From: an uncultured Prevotellaceae bacterium
GTDB taxonomy: Bacteria; Bacteroidota; Bacteroidia; Bacteroidales; Bacteroidaceae
Length of the DNA: 52,325 nucleotides
NCBI GenBank assembly: GCA_900316505.1
Contig: ONDH01000032.1
Span: 1 to 52,325, forward strand
Reading direction: 5' to 3'
The notes under the pieces were generated by a model. The model worked only from the letters and a program-made list of their open reading frames with translations. It was not told the origin of the DNA and did no database searches. The first letter of the stretch is position 1. Each line of letters begins with the position of its first letter. Positions 15,802 to 26,150 of this stretch are shown piece by piece. The position numbers and the translations under genes are program-made.

Positions 15802-17619
15802 ATGAAAAGACAGCGTTTATTTTTGTTGGTGGGTGTATTGGTGTCATCGATGAAGATGATGGCACAACCTCTTGAATATGAGAATGTGTGGTGTGCCGAC
15901 AAGGGGAATGGCACCTATGTCAACCCTGTCATCAATGGCGATTTTCCCGACATTGATGTGGTGAGGGTGGACGATACATATTATATGGTGAGCACGACGA
16001 TGTATCATTTTCCTGGTGCCACCATCTTGAAGTCGAAAGACTTGGTGAACTGGGAGTATTGTGCGAACCCATTGGAGAAGGTACTCAACAACGATGCTTA
16101 CAATCTCCTCAAGGGCAAGCACCACTATTCACAAGGCATGTGGGCATCCTCGCTCAGCTACCACGATGGCAAGTTCTACCTCTATTTTCCTTGCTCCACA
16201 TGGTCGGAAGATTCGCAAAGCATCTTGCTGACAGCAGAAGACCCTGAGGGTGAATGGAAACTGAAGAGACTTTCCGAGGGATATCATGACCCGGGATGGC
16301 TGTTCGATGATGGTGAGAATGGAGATGGAGGTCTCTATGTGGCTTGTGGCATCAACGATATTTGGGTGAACAAGCTCCATCCCAAGTCAATGGTGAAACT
16401 CAGCAGCAAGAAAGTGCTCAGCGTGGGTGACAAGGGATTGGAAGGCACCCACATGTACCACATTGGCGACTATTATTACCTCTATGCCACCTACAATCAT
16501 GGTGACTCGAATTATTTTACAAGTTCGCAAACCATCTTCCGCTCGGAGAGTCCGATGGGTCCCTATGAGGAGTGTCCGTATCGTGTGTTCTATGACAGCG
16601 CCATTCATCAGGGCGCACTGATTGAAACGCAGACGGGCGAGTGGTGGACAATGCTTTTCAAGGATGCAGGTCCCATTGGACGTGTGCCATTCTTGGAGCC
16701 TGTGAAATGGGTGGACGGATGGCCAGTGATTGGTAAGAATGGTAAGGATGTGTGTGCCAATTTAGCATCATACAAGAAGCCCGATGTGGGTAAAACCTAT
16801 GAGAAGAAATACTTGCCCACAAACGATGCTTTTGTGGATACGGAATTGGGGATGCAGTGGCAATGGAACCATAATCCTGACAACTCTGCATGGTCATTGA
16901 CGGAACGTCCGGGCTATCTGAGGTTACACACCGTGAATGTGACCACCGACTTGAACTATGCCCGCAACTCGTTGACTCAGCGCATCATAGGATATTCTCC
17001 GAATGGCACCTCTTCGCAGAACTACAAGACAAACTTCGGCACGGTGAAGGTGGACTTGTCGGGTATGCAGGACGGGGATGTGGCTGGTTTGGCCGTGTTC
17101 CAGAATCCCTATTCGTTCATTGGCGTGAAGATGGAGGATGGCAAAAAGTACCTGTATAGCGAACGCTGCACCTTCGATAGCCAGAAGTTGAAGAAGGAAG
17201 AGTCGTTGAAGGGTGATGAAGTGACTGATGACGTCATCTATCTGTTGGCATATGTCAATTTTGGCACGAATTTATGCCGGTTCTATTATAGTTATGACAA
17301 TGTGAAGTGGAAGACATGGGGTGCAACGATGACGATGCGCTACACGTTGGATTATTTCGTTGGTCAGCGCTACTATCTCTTCAACTATGCCACGAAGAAG
17401 GTGGGTGGATATGTGGATTTTGATTGGTTTACCACCGAAAGAAACTTCAGTGAGGAGGCGTATGGCATTCAAGGTCCTTCGGGCATTGAGCAGGTGAAGC
17501 AGGAGAGGAAACTGCCAGACGACGGGCTTTATTTTGATTTGCAGGGAAGAAGTGTGAGCGAACCCACTCAGGGTCTGTTTATCAGGGCTAAAGATGGCAA
17601 GAAAGTCCTTTTCCCGTGA
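15802..17619 (+). CDS. Secreted GH43 enzyme with C-terminal beta-sandwich domain
   Basis: A 605-residue xylan/arabinan-active enzyme. A signal peptide (cleavage near MAQ) is followed by the GH43 propeller at residues about 30-330, with the catalytic base in NGDFPDIDVV (Asp50) and a probable acid, Glu214, in LEGTHMYH. Residues about 345-550 form the beta-sandwich typical of GH43 beta-xylosidases and arabinofuranosidases. The last 30 residues carry the motif YFDLQGRSVSEPTQGLFIR, ending in a Lys-Lys-Val tail. Closely related tails occur on the proteins at 17760, 19668 and 26416 in this window. It lies 63 bp after the GH3 gene, so it is probably in the same transcript. Confidence 0.88.
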   Translation: MKRQRLFLLVGVLVSSMKMMAQPLEYENVWCADKGNGTYVNPVINGDFPDIDVVRVDDTYYMVSTTMYHFPGATILKSKDLVNWEYCANPLEKVLNNDAYNLLKGKHHYSQGMWASSLSYHDGKFYLYFPCSTWSEDSQSILLTAEDPEGEWKLKRLSEGYHDPGWLFDDGENGDGGLYVACGINDIWVNKLHPKSMVKLSSKKVLSVGDKGLEGTHMYHIGDYYYLYATYNHGDSNYFTSSQTIFRSESPMGPYEECPYRVFYDSAIHQGALIETQTGEWWTMLFKDAGPIGRVPFLEPVKWVDGWPVIGKNGKDVCANLASYKKPDVGKTYEKKYLPTNDAFVDTELGMQWQWNHNPDNSAWSLTERPGYLRLHTVNVTTDLNYARNSLTQRIIGYSPNGTSSQNYKTNFGTVKVDLSGMQDGDVAGLAVFQNPYSFIGVKMEDGKKYLYSERCTFDSQKLKKEESLKGDEVTDDVIYLLAYVNFGTNLCRFYYSYDNVKWKTWGATMTMRYTLDYFVGQRYYLFNYATKKVGGYVDFDWFTTERNFSEEAYGIQGPSGIEQVKQERKLPDDGLYFDLQGRSVSEPTQGLFIRAKDGKKVLFP

Positions 17620-17680
17620 TAAGGTTACACAACTTAAAGAAGATGTTCCATTTTTGTAAGTGAAGGTGTGAAATTCGTTG

Positions 17681-17688
17681 TAACTTTG
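17681..17688 (+). promoter_or_regulatory. -7 element before the GH5 gene
   Basis: TAACTTTG. The closest TTTTG (17652-17656) is 24 bp upstream, a spacing longer than optimal, as for the GH3 promoter. The two promoters also share the leader GCGCTTCGCTAAATGAT. Confidence 0.55.
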
Positions 17689-17698
17689 CAGCAATAAT

Positions 17699-17736
17699 GC
17701 GCTTCGCTAAATGATAAATAACAAATGACAAGTAAC
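17699..17736 (+). repeat. Dispersed element with heptamer array
   Basis: GCGCTTCGCTAAATGAT (17699-17715), then AAATAAC, AAATGAC, AAGTAAC heptamers. It forms the 5' leader of the GH5 mRNA. Confidence 0.85.
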
Positions 17737-17759
17737 TAATAACTAAATCTTTTCCGTAT

Positions 17760-19655
17760 ATGAAACTAAAAAAACTGATTCAATTTTGTGTGATGTGTGC
17801 TGTGGGTGCTGTAGCAGTGCCTGCTGATGCACAACAGACTGTGGCTGGATTGCCTCCTATGCATGTGGATGGCAGGTTCCTGAAAGATGAACAGGGTAAT
17901 AAACTTGTTTTGCATGGTGTGATGGACACTCCAAGTCCTTATTTCAATGAATGGCGTTGGGGTGGTTCTGCCACTGATGATAATGTGAGCAACTGTATCA
18001 ATTATTTCAATGCCATTTTCGATGTCATCACTGACAATGAAAAGGGTGCCTATTGCAATCTCTTCCGTCTGCACTTAGATCCTGCATGGACAAATGGAAA
18101 GGCAGGCTCGTGGAAGGTGGATAGCAGAGAGACGGGTACTAATGAGGCTGATATCAGCCACTATGAAAGTGCTCGTCTTGACAAGTATCTCACCTCAGTA
18201 TATATTCCTATCGCCCAAAAAGCCATCAGTCATAAGATGTATGTCATCATGCGCCCACCAGGTGTATGTCCTGGCAATATTTATGTAGGTGGCAGTTATC
18301 AGAAGTATCTGCTGGATGTGTGGGACCGTGTGAGCAAGCACCGCTTGATTCAGAAGTATTGTGGTCAGATCGGTCTGGAGCTTGCCAATGAACCAGTGGG
18401 CGTAAAACTTGCTGACGGTTCAGATTCAGAGAAAGCGCTGCATGATTTCTTCCAGCCTATTGTGGACAAGATTCGTGCCAATGGCTTCAAGGGTGTCATA
18501 TGGGTGCCAGGTAAAGGTTGGCAGGGCAGCTATGCCGATTATGAGAAGTACCCCATCACTGGCGAGAATATTGGCTATGCGGTGCATGACTATGATGGTT
18601 GGTACGGTTGTGAAGACAAGAAATTGTCTGCTAAAGATGTGAAAGATGCCACCCAGAGAAAGATTCAGCAATTCCACAATCAAGTGCCAATGGTTGACAC
18701 GAATCCAATTGTCATTACAGAGATAGACTGGAGTCCGAAGAAGCCTGGTACAGGTCACTATAATGAACATGGTGATTGGGTGGAGTCTAACTATGGTAGT
18801 TGGGCAACAGGTCGCTCATCCGTATGGGGTGAAATTACTAAGGGTGTGCATGACTACTATGGTAATATCTCCATGACACTTTCGGGTACACATTGCTATA
18901 TTGACTTCAATGACTGCATCAAGATATCTGGAAACGCCACAAAGACTTACACGTTGACGGGACGTGCCACACCTGCCTACAAGAAAGCCATGGAGGCAGA
19001 CGGACTCGACCCTTATGATGGATGCGGTGTGGCTTGTTTTAAGTGGTATGCTGAATACGCGAAGGTGAATTATCCTTCTCTCGCCCGTTACCAGCCTGTG
19101 CAGGAATACCCAGAGGATCCGTTTGAACTGAGCAAAGAGTGGTTCAATCCATCCATCATCAGGAAGGGTACTGCTCAACATGTGGCATCGTATTCGAGCT
19201 TGACCATTAAGAAGGGTGGTTTGGCAGGTTGGTCTTTCGAAGATTGTATTGATCTTTCTGCCTACAAGACTTTGGTGGTGAAGATGAAGCGTACACCTGT
19301 CAAGAACACCTGTCTTCGAATTTATGATTCTGGAAGCCTCTTTGGTGATTGCTATCAGTTGGATTTGGGAGGAGAAAAGGAATTTACTATTCCTCTAAGC
19401 GAATTGAAGAAACAATCTGGTGAACAGCTTGACCCTTCTCACATCCGTTTCGTTGGTTTCACCCCTCTTATGAACGATATCAACCTCTATGTGGAGAAAG
19501 TATATCTCTCAAATGATGAGACTGCCATCACTGCTGTGCAGGCAGATGCTGCTGATGATGAGGGTTACTTCGATCTCATGGGCAGACCAGTGGATAATCC
19601 TACTCGTGGATTCTACATTCGTCGCAGTGACAGGAAAAAAGTGTTTATTCCATAA
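17760..19655 (+). CDS. Secreted GH5 glycoside hydrolase with C-terminal carbohydrate-binding-like domain
   Basis: An endo-acting retaining glycanase of family GH5, 631 residues. The signal peptide is cleaved near PADAQ. The barrel spans residues about 35-430; the acid/base is Glu211 in LELANEP and the nucleophile is Glu321 in VITEIDW. Residues about 455-605 form a beta-sandwich that is homologous within this window to the C-terminal module of the esterase at 19668 (shared features: FNPS, GGW/AGW, LVVxxKR, DPSHIxxVGFT). This is a likely carbohydrate-binding module. The tail YFDLMGRPVDNPTRGFYIRR is the common C-terminal motif. The GH5 subfamily, and therefore glucan, xylan or mannan specificity, cannot be decided by eye. 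Confidence 0.87.
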   Translation: MKLKKLIQFCVMCAVGAVAVPADAQQTVAGLPPMHVDGRFLKDEQGNKLVLHGVMDTPSPYFNEWRWGGSATDDNVSNCINYFNAIFDVITDNEKGAYCNLFRLHLDPAWTNGKAGSWKVDSRETGTNEADISHYESARLDKYLTSVYIPIAQKAISHKMYVIMRPPGVCPGNIYVGGSYQKYLLDVWDRVSKHRLIQKYCGQIGLELANEPVGVKLADGSDSEKALHDFFQPIVDKIRANGFKGVIWVPGKGWQGSYADYEKYPITGENIGYAVHDYDGWYGCEDKKLSAKDVKDATQRKIQQFHNQVPMVDTNPIVITEIDWSPKKPGTGHYNEHGDWVESNYGSWATGRSSVWGEITKGVHDYYGNISMTLSGTHCYIDFNDCIKISGNATKTYTLTGRATPAYKKAMEADGLDPYDGCGVACFKWYAEYAKVNYPSLARYQPVQEYPEDPFELSKEWFNPSIIRKGTAQHVASYSSLTIKKGGLAGWSFEDCIDLSAYKTLVVKMKRTPVKNTCLRIYDSGSLFGDCYQLDLGGEKEFTIPLSELKKQSGEQLDPSHIRFVGFTPLMNDINLYVEKVYLSNDETAITAVQADAADDEGYFDLMGRPVDNPTRGFYIRRSDRKKVFIP

Positions 19656-19667
19656 TTTCTATCCAAT

Positions 19668-22085
19668 ATGAAACGTCTTTTTACTATCCTTATTTGTGCA
19701 ATGGCGTGTGTGTTCTCCATGCATGCCTACAAGCAAGTTAATCTGACCATTAAGGTGAATGGTACAAACCGTACAATGATTGTCTATACACCTAACACTG
19801 TCTCCAAGAACATGCCTTTGATGATTGTTACTCATGGTATGAATCAGGATGCAGGTTACCAGGCAAGTTGTGACCACATGTATGAACTGATTGATAAGGA
19901 GAAGTTCATTATCGCCTATCTCAATGGTATAGACAGGACTTGGGATACTGGTGGCACGAGGGATCGCAACTTCGTGAGCCAGACCATTGAAGAGATGTAC
20001 AATAAGTACACCATCAACAAGAACCGTGTGTATTGGTCAGGTTTTTCCATGGGTTCTGCATTTATATACAGTAGCATGGCAGATATGTTGGATAAGATTG
20101 CAGCATTTGCTCCAACCAGCGGCATTGCTTTTGGTGGCAAGGAGTTTATGAAATGCAAGAAACCTGTCAATGTGATTCATTGCCATGCTTATGGAGACGA
20201 TGTATTCAAGTATAACGACTGGGACATTCGTGGCTATGTTACATCGCTTGCAAAAGATTTAGACAAATGTAAGGATTACAAGAAAACCGCTAACTACAGG
20301 ACACCAGGAGGAAATACGGGTGACAAGGAAGTGTGGAGCAATGGAGAGAACGGAACTACAGTAGAGCTCTTTTCGTACAATGCTAATTGGCACAACCCCT
20401 CGACGGGTAATTCTCAGGAGATTTGGAACTTCTGCAAGCAGTTCAGCCTCCAGACATTAGAGGAGGAGTATCAGGCTGTCTATGAGAAAGCGCAAGACCT
20501 CATCTTCGATTGGAAAGACACTCCCGACATGGCTTCAACCAACTACTATATAAATATGGAAAAGTCACTTGAGAAATATTCTCCAGAAAATACCGAAACG
20601 GATGCGCTGAAGACACAAGCGATTGAAAAGTTGTCACAACGCATCGAGTTGTTCGAGCAAGTGTCAGCCAGCAAGAAGAAAGTCATCAATGGTGGCCAAA
20701 TAACACAACCCGAAGGTTTCGACCCCAACTTCCACATCTATCTCTGCTTCGGACAGTCGAACATGGAGGGTAATGCCAAGATAGAAGGGAAAGACCGTGT
20801 GGGAGTGGATTCACGATTCTTGATGATGGCTGCTGTGGATATGTCTTCTTCTGGCAGAACGAAGGGGAATTGGTACACTGCCTACCCTCCTTTGTGCCGT
20901 GATTACACAGGCTTGACTCCTGCTGACTACTTTGGTCGCACGATGGTGGAAAACTTGCCAGAGAACATCAAGGTGGGTGTCATCAACGTGGCAGTGGGTG
21001 GCTGTGCCATCGAACTCTTCGACGAGGACAAATGTGCCAGTCAAATCAAGAATGCTGACCAGTGGTTCAAGAACTACTGTGCAGAATATGGCAACAATCC
21101 CTACAAGGTGCTCGTCACCATGGCGAAGAAGGCTCAGCAGAAGGGTGTCATCAAGGGCATCCTGCTCCATCAGGGATGTTCTAACAACACCCAGAAAGAC
21201 TGGCCTCTCAAGGTGAAGCGCGTTTATACACGTCTGCTCAATGACCTTGGATTGAACGAAGAAGAGACTCCTCTGCTCATTGGTGAACTGCTCTCACAGA
21301 ATCAGGGTGGTGTATGTTGGGGACACAACAGTGTGATTGCCAAGACAGCCTCTGTCATCCCCAATTCCTATGTCATATCCTCTAAAGACTGTCCAGGTGC
21401 GTCTGATGGCTTGCATTTCACAGCAGAGGGCTACCGCATGATTGGTAAGCGTTATGCAGAGAAGATGTTGGAACTGTTGGACAAGAAGAAAGAGATAGAT
21501 TTTGACACATCAGAAACTTATTTCCCTTTGAAGCCTGAGGCTTTCAATCCTTCGCTCTATCTGGAGGGACAGTTTGCTTCGGTGGGCGCTGCCAAGTATT
21601 ATACCGGAAAGGAGAAATATAACGACGAGGGAGGTTTTGGTGGATGGCGTTACAGCAAAGGCGCAGATTTCTCTAACCATAAGTATCTTGTGGTGGAGTT
21701 GAAGCGTAAGGCTACCTGCAAGCCTGTAGTGAAGATTTTTGACACAGACGACTACTTGAACCCATGCTTCAGTGTTGCCATCCCTGCCTCAGAAAAGAAG
21801 GTTGTCATTTCTTTGGATGAGATGAAAACAGAAGAGGGCAAGAAGGTAGATCCTTCCCATATCTATATGGTGGGTTTCACTACAGATACCTCCAGTTCCC
21901 TCTACATCGAGAATGTCTTCCTGAGCGATGACGGTGAAACCCCTGCTACGGGCGTAGAGTCCTTGCAGGCTCCACAATCAGATGCTAAGGTCATCTATTA
22001 CGACTTGACAGGAAAAGTGGTGGAGAATCCCACGAATGGCATCTTTATTCGCAGCACCGACCATAAAAAGGTGTTGATGAAATAA
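19668..22085 (+). CDS. Secreted double esterase: CE1-like plus CE6-like acetyl xylan esterase
   Basis: An 805-residue two-enzyme protein. After a signal peptide (cleavage near MHA), residues about 30-275 form an alpha/beta hydrolase of the CE1/feruloyl-esterase or polyhydroxybutyrate-depolymerase-like type, with nucleophile Ser127 in GFSMG. Residues about 355-605 form an SGNH esterase of the CE6/SASA type, with Ser364 in GQSNMEG and the Asp580/His583 pair in DGLHF. Residues about 620-765 are a binding module like that of the preceding GH5 protein, and the C-terminus has the shared tail motif (YYDLTGKVVENPTNGIFIR). It starts 12 bp after the GH5 gene. The combination suggests removal of feruloyl and acetyl groups from xylan on one polypeptide. 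Confidence 0.9.
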   Translation: MKRLFTILICAMACVFSMHAYKQVNLTIKVNGTNRTMIVYTPNTVSKNMPLMIVTHGMNQDAGYQASCDHMYELIDKEKFIIAYLNGIDRTWDTGGTRDRNFVSQTIEEMYNKYTINKNRVYWSGFSMGSAFIYSSMADMLDKIAAFAPTSGIAFGGKEFMKCKKPVNVIHCHAYGDDVFKYNDWDIRGYVTSLAKDLDKCKDYKKTANYRTPGGNTGDKEVWSNGENGTTVELFSYNANWHNPSTGNSQEIWNFCKQFSLQTLEEEYQAVYEKAQDLIFDWKDTPDMASTNYYINMEKSLEKYSPENTETDALKTQAIEKLSQRIELFEQVSASKKKVINGGQITQPEGFDPNFHIYLCFGQSNMEGNAKIEGKDRVGVDSRFLMMAAVDMSSSGRTKGNWYTAYPPLCRDYTGLTPADYFGRTMVENLPENIKVGVINVAVGGCAIELFDEDKCASQIKNADQWFKNYCAEYGNNPYKVLVTMAKKAQQKGVIKGILLHQGCSNNTQKDWPLKVKRVYTRLLNDLGLNEEETPLLIGELLSQNQGGVCWGHNSVIAKTASVIPNSYVISSKDCPGASDGLHFTAEGYRMIGKRYAEKMLELLDKKKEIDFDTSETYFPLKPEAFNPSLYLEGQFASVGAAKYYTGKEKYNDEGGFGGWRYSKGADFSNHKYLVVELKRKATCKPVVKIFDTDDYLNPCFSVAIPASEKKVVISLDEMKTEEGKKVDPSHIYMVGFTTDTSSSLYIENVFLSDDGETPATGVESLQAPQSDAKVIYYDLTGKVVENPTNGIFIRSTDHKKVLMK

Positions 22086-22110
22086 GCGTTGGATATAGCA
22101 TGATACAAGG

Positions 22111-22146
22111 AACCCCTGAAACGATTTCGCTTCAGGGGTTTCTTAT
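22111..22146 (+). terminator. Terminator after the double esterase gene
   Basis: AACCCCTGAA (22111-22120) pairs perfectly with TTCAGGGGTT (22131-22140), followed by TCTTAT. The T tract is weak. Confidence 0.8.
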
Positions 22147-22178
22147 AGTACCAATGGGGCAAACTCCAAAGGCGAGGC

Positions 22179-25100
22179 TCAATCGAGCTCCAATAACTTT
22201 TGCAAAGCCTCCTTGTTTTCTTCCTCAGAGTAGAAGAGGGCGAACTCTTTTGGTGACATGCCAAAGTATTCACGGAACGAAGTGGTGAAGTAGGAATGGC
22301 TGGAGAAGCCGACAGCGTATGCCACCTCGCTGATGTTAGCCTTGTTGTATGCCAGCAAGTAAGCCGCTTGTTTCAGACGGAACGAACGGATGAAGATGTT
22401 AGGCGACACTCCATAGCGCTTTTTCATCTTGCGGTTCAGGTGTACACGGCTGATAGCCACCTCCTCGCACAGCTGCTGCACGGTGAAGTCCGATTCATCC
22501 AGATGCTCCTTGATGACCTCATTCACTCGCTGGAAGAACTTCTCCTGTGCATTCTCCAACTTAGGCTTTGGCATGTCGTTCACGGTCTCAGCACGGTTTG
22601 CCTTGTTACGCAGCGTCTCTCTCACACGCAGCACCTGACTGATGGCAGAGCGCAGCACCACGATGTTGACAGGCTTTTCCAGATAGTGGTCCACTTGCAT
22701 GTTGAGGCTTTGCAGACGCAGCACCTCGTCACCCTCACCCGTCAGCAAGATGACAGGGGTGTTGTTCGTTTCTGGATTTGATTTGATTTGTTGGCAAAGT
22801 TCCATACCATTGCCGTCAGGCATTCGATAGTCGGTAATCACCACATCAGGACGGTGAGCCAGCACCTTCTTCCATGCACTGTTGCCCGAATAAGCCGTGA
22901 TGATGTTATAGTCCTTGCCCAACTGGTCACTCATGAACTTCGAGAGCTCCAAATCATCATCCACAATCAGGATGGTGGCACGCGTCTGGATGGTGTTGGT
23001 CGTCTGAGGTGCATTGAAATAAGGGAAGGACAAAGTGAACTCCACACCCACAGGATCCACATTCTTGGCTTCGATGCTTCCATGATGCAGTTTCACCAAG
23101 TTATGTACAAGGTTCAAACCAATGCCCGAACCGTTCGAGTCAACACCCGCACTGCCCTGATAGAAACGCTCCCATAAGTGCTTCAGATCCTCCTCAGAGA
23201 GTTGAGGACCACTATTGAAGAAGTGCAGCACCACCTTGTTGTCTTCCAATCCACTCTTCGCAATCACCTTGCCACCCTGTGGGGTGAACTTGAAGGCATT
23301 GCTCAGCAAGTTGGTGATGATTTTCTCAAAGTGCGTATTGTCCATCATCATCGGCAATTCCTCTTCGCCATGCTCAATGTCGAAAGTGATTTCCTTCACC
23401 TTCGCAATCCCTTGGAACTGCTCAAACACATGGTTGGCGTAAGCCACATAGTCATGTTCCTCCAGATGCAGCACCATCTGTCCCGAATCAATCTTGCGTA
23501 TATCTGTAATCTGCTTCACAATGTCCAACAGACGGTCACAGTTGTGTTGCATCACCTCGTAGAGCGTCTGGTGGTCAGGGTCTTCATCCTCCGTCATCAG
23601 TTGCTTCAGAGGCGACTCAATCATGGTCAGAGGCGACCGCAACTCATGGGTGATGGACGTAAAGAGGTTCAGCTTCTCCTCCTTCATGCGGTTTTGTTCA
23701 TCCGTCTTACGCAGCTGCTCCTTCTGTTCCTTGCGCAATCTGAACTGATGGTAGATGAGATAGGCAAGGGCAAGGGCGATGAGTACATAGATGATGATAG
23801 CCCAAGTGGTGGCATACCACGGAGCCGCCACATGGATGGTGATGCAGTTCTCCGTGCTCTCAGAAGGGAGGTCTTCCAAGTATGCACGAACACGGAACGT
23901 ATAGGTGCCCGGTGGCAACGAAGAGAAATGGGCGTTAGGCGTTGTTACCTCCGTGTGCCATTGGCTTTCCAGACCCTCCAAGATGTATTCGTAGTGGATG
24001 CGTTCGGGGTCACCCAGTTCCAGCGAAGAAAACTCAATGTTGAACGTGCCATTGTCATGCTCCAGCCATATATCCTTCGCATAGAAGATGCTGGCATCCA
24101 TCCTCTCTGTGTTCAAAGGTGTGCTGAAGCTGGTGAAATACACAGGCTTCAGTTTTGTGGGACGGTTGGCAATCAGTCGTGGCGTGAAGCAGATGATGCC
24201 ATTGTCACCGCCAAACAGGATGTATCCATGTCCAGGTCTCACGAACGAGTTGCGGTGGAACTCACCCACATCGTAGCCACTGAACGAAGAGTAGTTACGC
24301 ACCTCATGCGTCTTCTTGTTGATGGAAGCGATGTTGATGCGTGTGGCAAGCCAGATGTGCGCATCAGTCGTGGTGATGGTGTTGATGTAGGGGCATGAAA
24401 GACCTTGCTCCTTACCAATCAGTTCCTGCTCCTTCGTCATCAAATTATAAATAATGAGTCCGTCCTCACTGGCAATGAGAATATTGTCCCCATCCTGCTG
24501 AATGGCACATGAATTGCTGATGCGGTTGCCATTCAGCGTGATGTCCTCATGCTTTCCGTTTTGGGCGTTATAAGAGAACACACCCGTGCTCGAGCCTACC
24601 CACAAGGTGCCCTGCGAGTCTTGCAGCAGACTGCTAATCCATTGGTTGTAGGAGAAGGGGAAAGTGAAGCGGTTGAAAGTCTTCTCCCTCACGTTCACAC
24701 AGATGATGCCATGTCCGTTCGTGCCAATCAGCATCTTGTCCTCATCAGCATTGTAACACATCGTCATCACCTGCTCTTGACTGATATCCTCCAAACCTCT
24801 GTTCACCCATTTCCCGTTTTCCAGCCATTGCACACCACCCCCATAAGTACCAGCCCACACGGTGCCATGCTGGTCAATCTTGATGTCTTGCACTAACAAA
24901 GAATTCAAGCCATTGTTAATGGGGCGTGCAGTAGCCAATCGCATGCCATCAGTTGTGAACACGCCACATCCATCCGTTGCCACCCAATAGTTTTCTTGTG
25001 CATCAATGGTCATGGATGTGATGCAAGTGGCATTTGTCTGGTTGTCAAGCGGCGAGATGGCATGGTAATGGAAATAGTCGTTCTGTGGAGGAATGACCAC

Positions 25101-26105
25101 CAAACCTTTCTGCAGGAAAGCAGCGATGATGTTGCCCTTCTTGTCCTCCTTCATGTCCATCACCTTACCATAAGCAATGCTAAAATCGGTGGTCTTATCG
25201 TAGAGGGCAGCGATGGAATACACCTCTCCCGTCTTCTTATATTCCCAGATGCCACGACCATCCGTACCCACAAGGATGCGGTTATCGTGCGTACGTAAGA
25301 TGGAACTGATTAGCAGATTACCTGTGGTTGCTTCTGGTTCATGCACAAGATTCTCCTTGGCATTATAGATGAGCAATCCGTGATTCGTTCCAAGCAACAT
25401 GCCATCTTCTGTTTCCAGCAAGCAGGTAATGGTGCTTTTCTCCATGATGGCAGCAGCTTGTGGGGTGTAGTTGAGTGCGTGTGGCTGGAAGTTCTTCAGA
25501 TTGATACACACCAATTTAATGTTGCGCCCAATAGCCCATAATCGTTGTTGCTTATCAATCACAGGCAGGGAGATGAACGACTCATGAAGAGCCTTGTTCA
25601 GCTTGTCCGACATTGCCTGATCCACTTTCAATGTTTTCGTGTTCAGCAGATAAGAGTCAAAGCCGTCGGTGGTCACCAGTTTATAATCCTTCTTTGGATA
25701 ATCTATGATACTATTACTGGAAAAACCGTAAATGCTGTCCTCTTGTGTTGAGAGGTAAATGTGCTCGAAGTGCATGGTGCGAGCATCTAACAGGAAGAGT
25801 CCGTGTGTGGTGTAAACCCAGAACTTGCTGTCTCCAGCTTCGCTTACGCCATGAGACATTTGGAACAGTTGCCTGCCATCCTCTGTGGTGGTGGGCAAAT
25901 ATTGAAATTTGGTACCATCAAACAATCCCAATGTGTTTGATCCTGACACCCATACAAACCCTCGTGAGTCAAGATCCACACTGTGACAATTGTTTGTTTT
26001 CAATCCGTGTTGCGTTGTGTAAAGTCGAATGACTTGTGCAGTGAGCCTCTGTGGTAACACACATAGATAGGCTAATAACAGGCAACCAATGAAACGATAC
26101 TTCAT
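22179..26105 (-). CDS. Hybrid two-component system regulator (HTCS)
   Basis: A 1,308-residue one-protein signalling system controlling polysaccharide utilisation genes. In order: a signal peptide; a periplasmic sensor of two seven-bladed propellers (about residues 25-690, with repeated WVGSSTGV-type blades); a Y_Y_Y domain; one transmembrane helix near 765-790; a HisKA domain with His820 in SITHELRSP; a histidine kinase ATPase; a receiver with Asp1092 in TDYRMPDG; and a C-terminal AraC-type DNA-binding domain. All catalytic residues are present. Such sensors bind oligosaccharides from the target glycan and activate the adjacent genes. It converges with the GH3-GH43-GH5-esterase series and diverges from the large secreted protein, the natural candidates for its regulon. 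Confidence 0.95.
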   Translation of the reverse strand: MKYRFIGCLLLAYLCVLPQRLTAQVIRLYTTQHGLKTNNCHSVDLDSRGFVWVSGSNTLGLFDGTKFQYLPTTTEDGRQLFQMSHGVSEAGDSKFWVYTTHGLFLLDARTMHFEHIYLSTQEDSIYGFSSNSIIDYPKKDYKLVTTDGFDSYLLNTKTLKVDQAMSDKLNKALHESFISLPVIDKQQRLWAIGRNIKLVCINLKNFQPHALNYTPQAAAIMEKSTITCLLETEDGMLLGTNHGLLIYNAKENLVHEPEATTGNLLISSILRTHDNRILVGTDGRGIWEYKKTGEVYSIAALYDKTTDFSIAYGKVMDMKEDKKGNIIAAFLQKGLVVIPPQNDYFHYHAISPLDNQTNATCITSMTIDAQENYWVATDGCGVFTTDGMRLATARPINNGLNSLLVQDIKIDQHGTVWAGTYGGGVQWLENGKWVNRGLEDISQEQVMTMCYNADEDKMLIGTNGHGIICVNVREKTFNRFTFPFSYNQWISSLLQDSQGTLWVGSSTGVFSYNAQNGKHEDITLNGNRISNSCAIQQDGDNILIASEDGLIIYNLMTKEQELIGKEQGLSCPYINTITTTDAHIWLATRINIASINKKTHEVRNYSSFSGYDVGEFHRNSFVRPGHGYILFGGDNGIICFTPRLIANRPTKLKPVYFTSFSTPLNTERMDASIFYAKDIWLEHDNGTFNIEFSSLELGDPERIHYEYILEGLESQWHTEVTTPNAHFSSLPPGTYTFRVRAYLEDLPSESTENCITIHVAAPWYATTWAIIIYVLIALALAYLIYHQFRLRKEQKEQLRKTDEQNRMKEEKLNLFTSITHELRSPLTMIESPLKQLMTEDEDPDHQTLYEVMQHNCDRLLDIVKQITDIRKIDSGQMVLHLEEHDYVAYANHVFEQFQGIAKVKEITFDIEHGEEELPMMMDNTHFEKIITNLLSNAFKFTPQGGKVIAKSGLEDNKVVLHFFNSGPQLSEEDLKHLWERFYQGSAGVDSNGSGIGLNLVHNLVKLHHGSIEAKNVDPVGVEFTLSFPYFNAPQTTNTIQTRATILIVDDDLELSKFMSDQLGKDYNIITAYSGNSAWKKVLAHRPDVVITDYRMPDGNGMELCQQIKSNPETNNTPVILLTGEGDEVLRLQSLNMQVDHYLEKPVNIVVLRSAISQVLRVRETLRNKANRAETVNDMPKPKLENAQEKFFQRVNEVIKEHLDESDFTVQQLCEEVAISRVHLNRKMKKRYGVSPNIFIRSFRLKQAAYLLAYNKANISEVAYAVGFSSHSYFTTSFREYFGMSPKEFALFYSEEENKEALQKLLELD

Positions 26106-26150
26106 GGTCTTTTATGTACTTTTAGTTAGTCTTCTTCTATTATTTGTGGG

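Noticed and set aside
17620..17680. Terminator between the GH43 and GH5 genes
   Set aside because: No stable hairpin with a T tract was found; the GH5 gene has its own -7 element, but read-through from upstream is possible.
23178..24398. 406-codon open frame on the plus strand opposite the HTCS gene
   Set aside because: It lies wholly within the HTCS coding sequence, has no recognisable domain, and its composition reflects antisense reading of a well-conserved protein.
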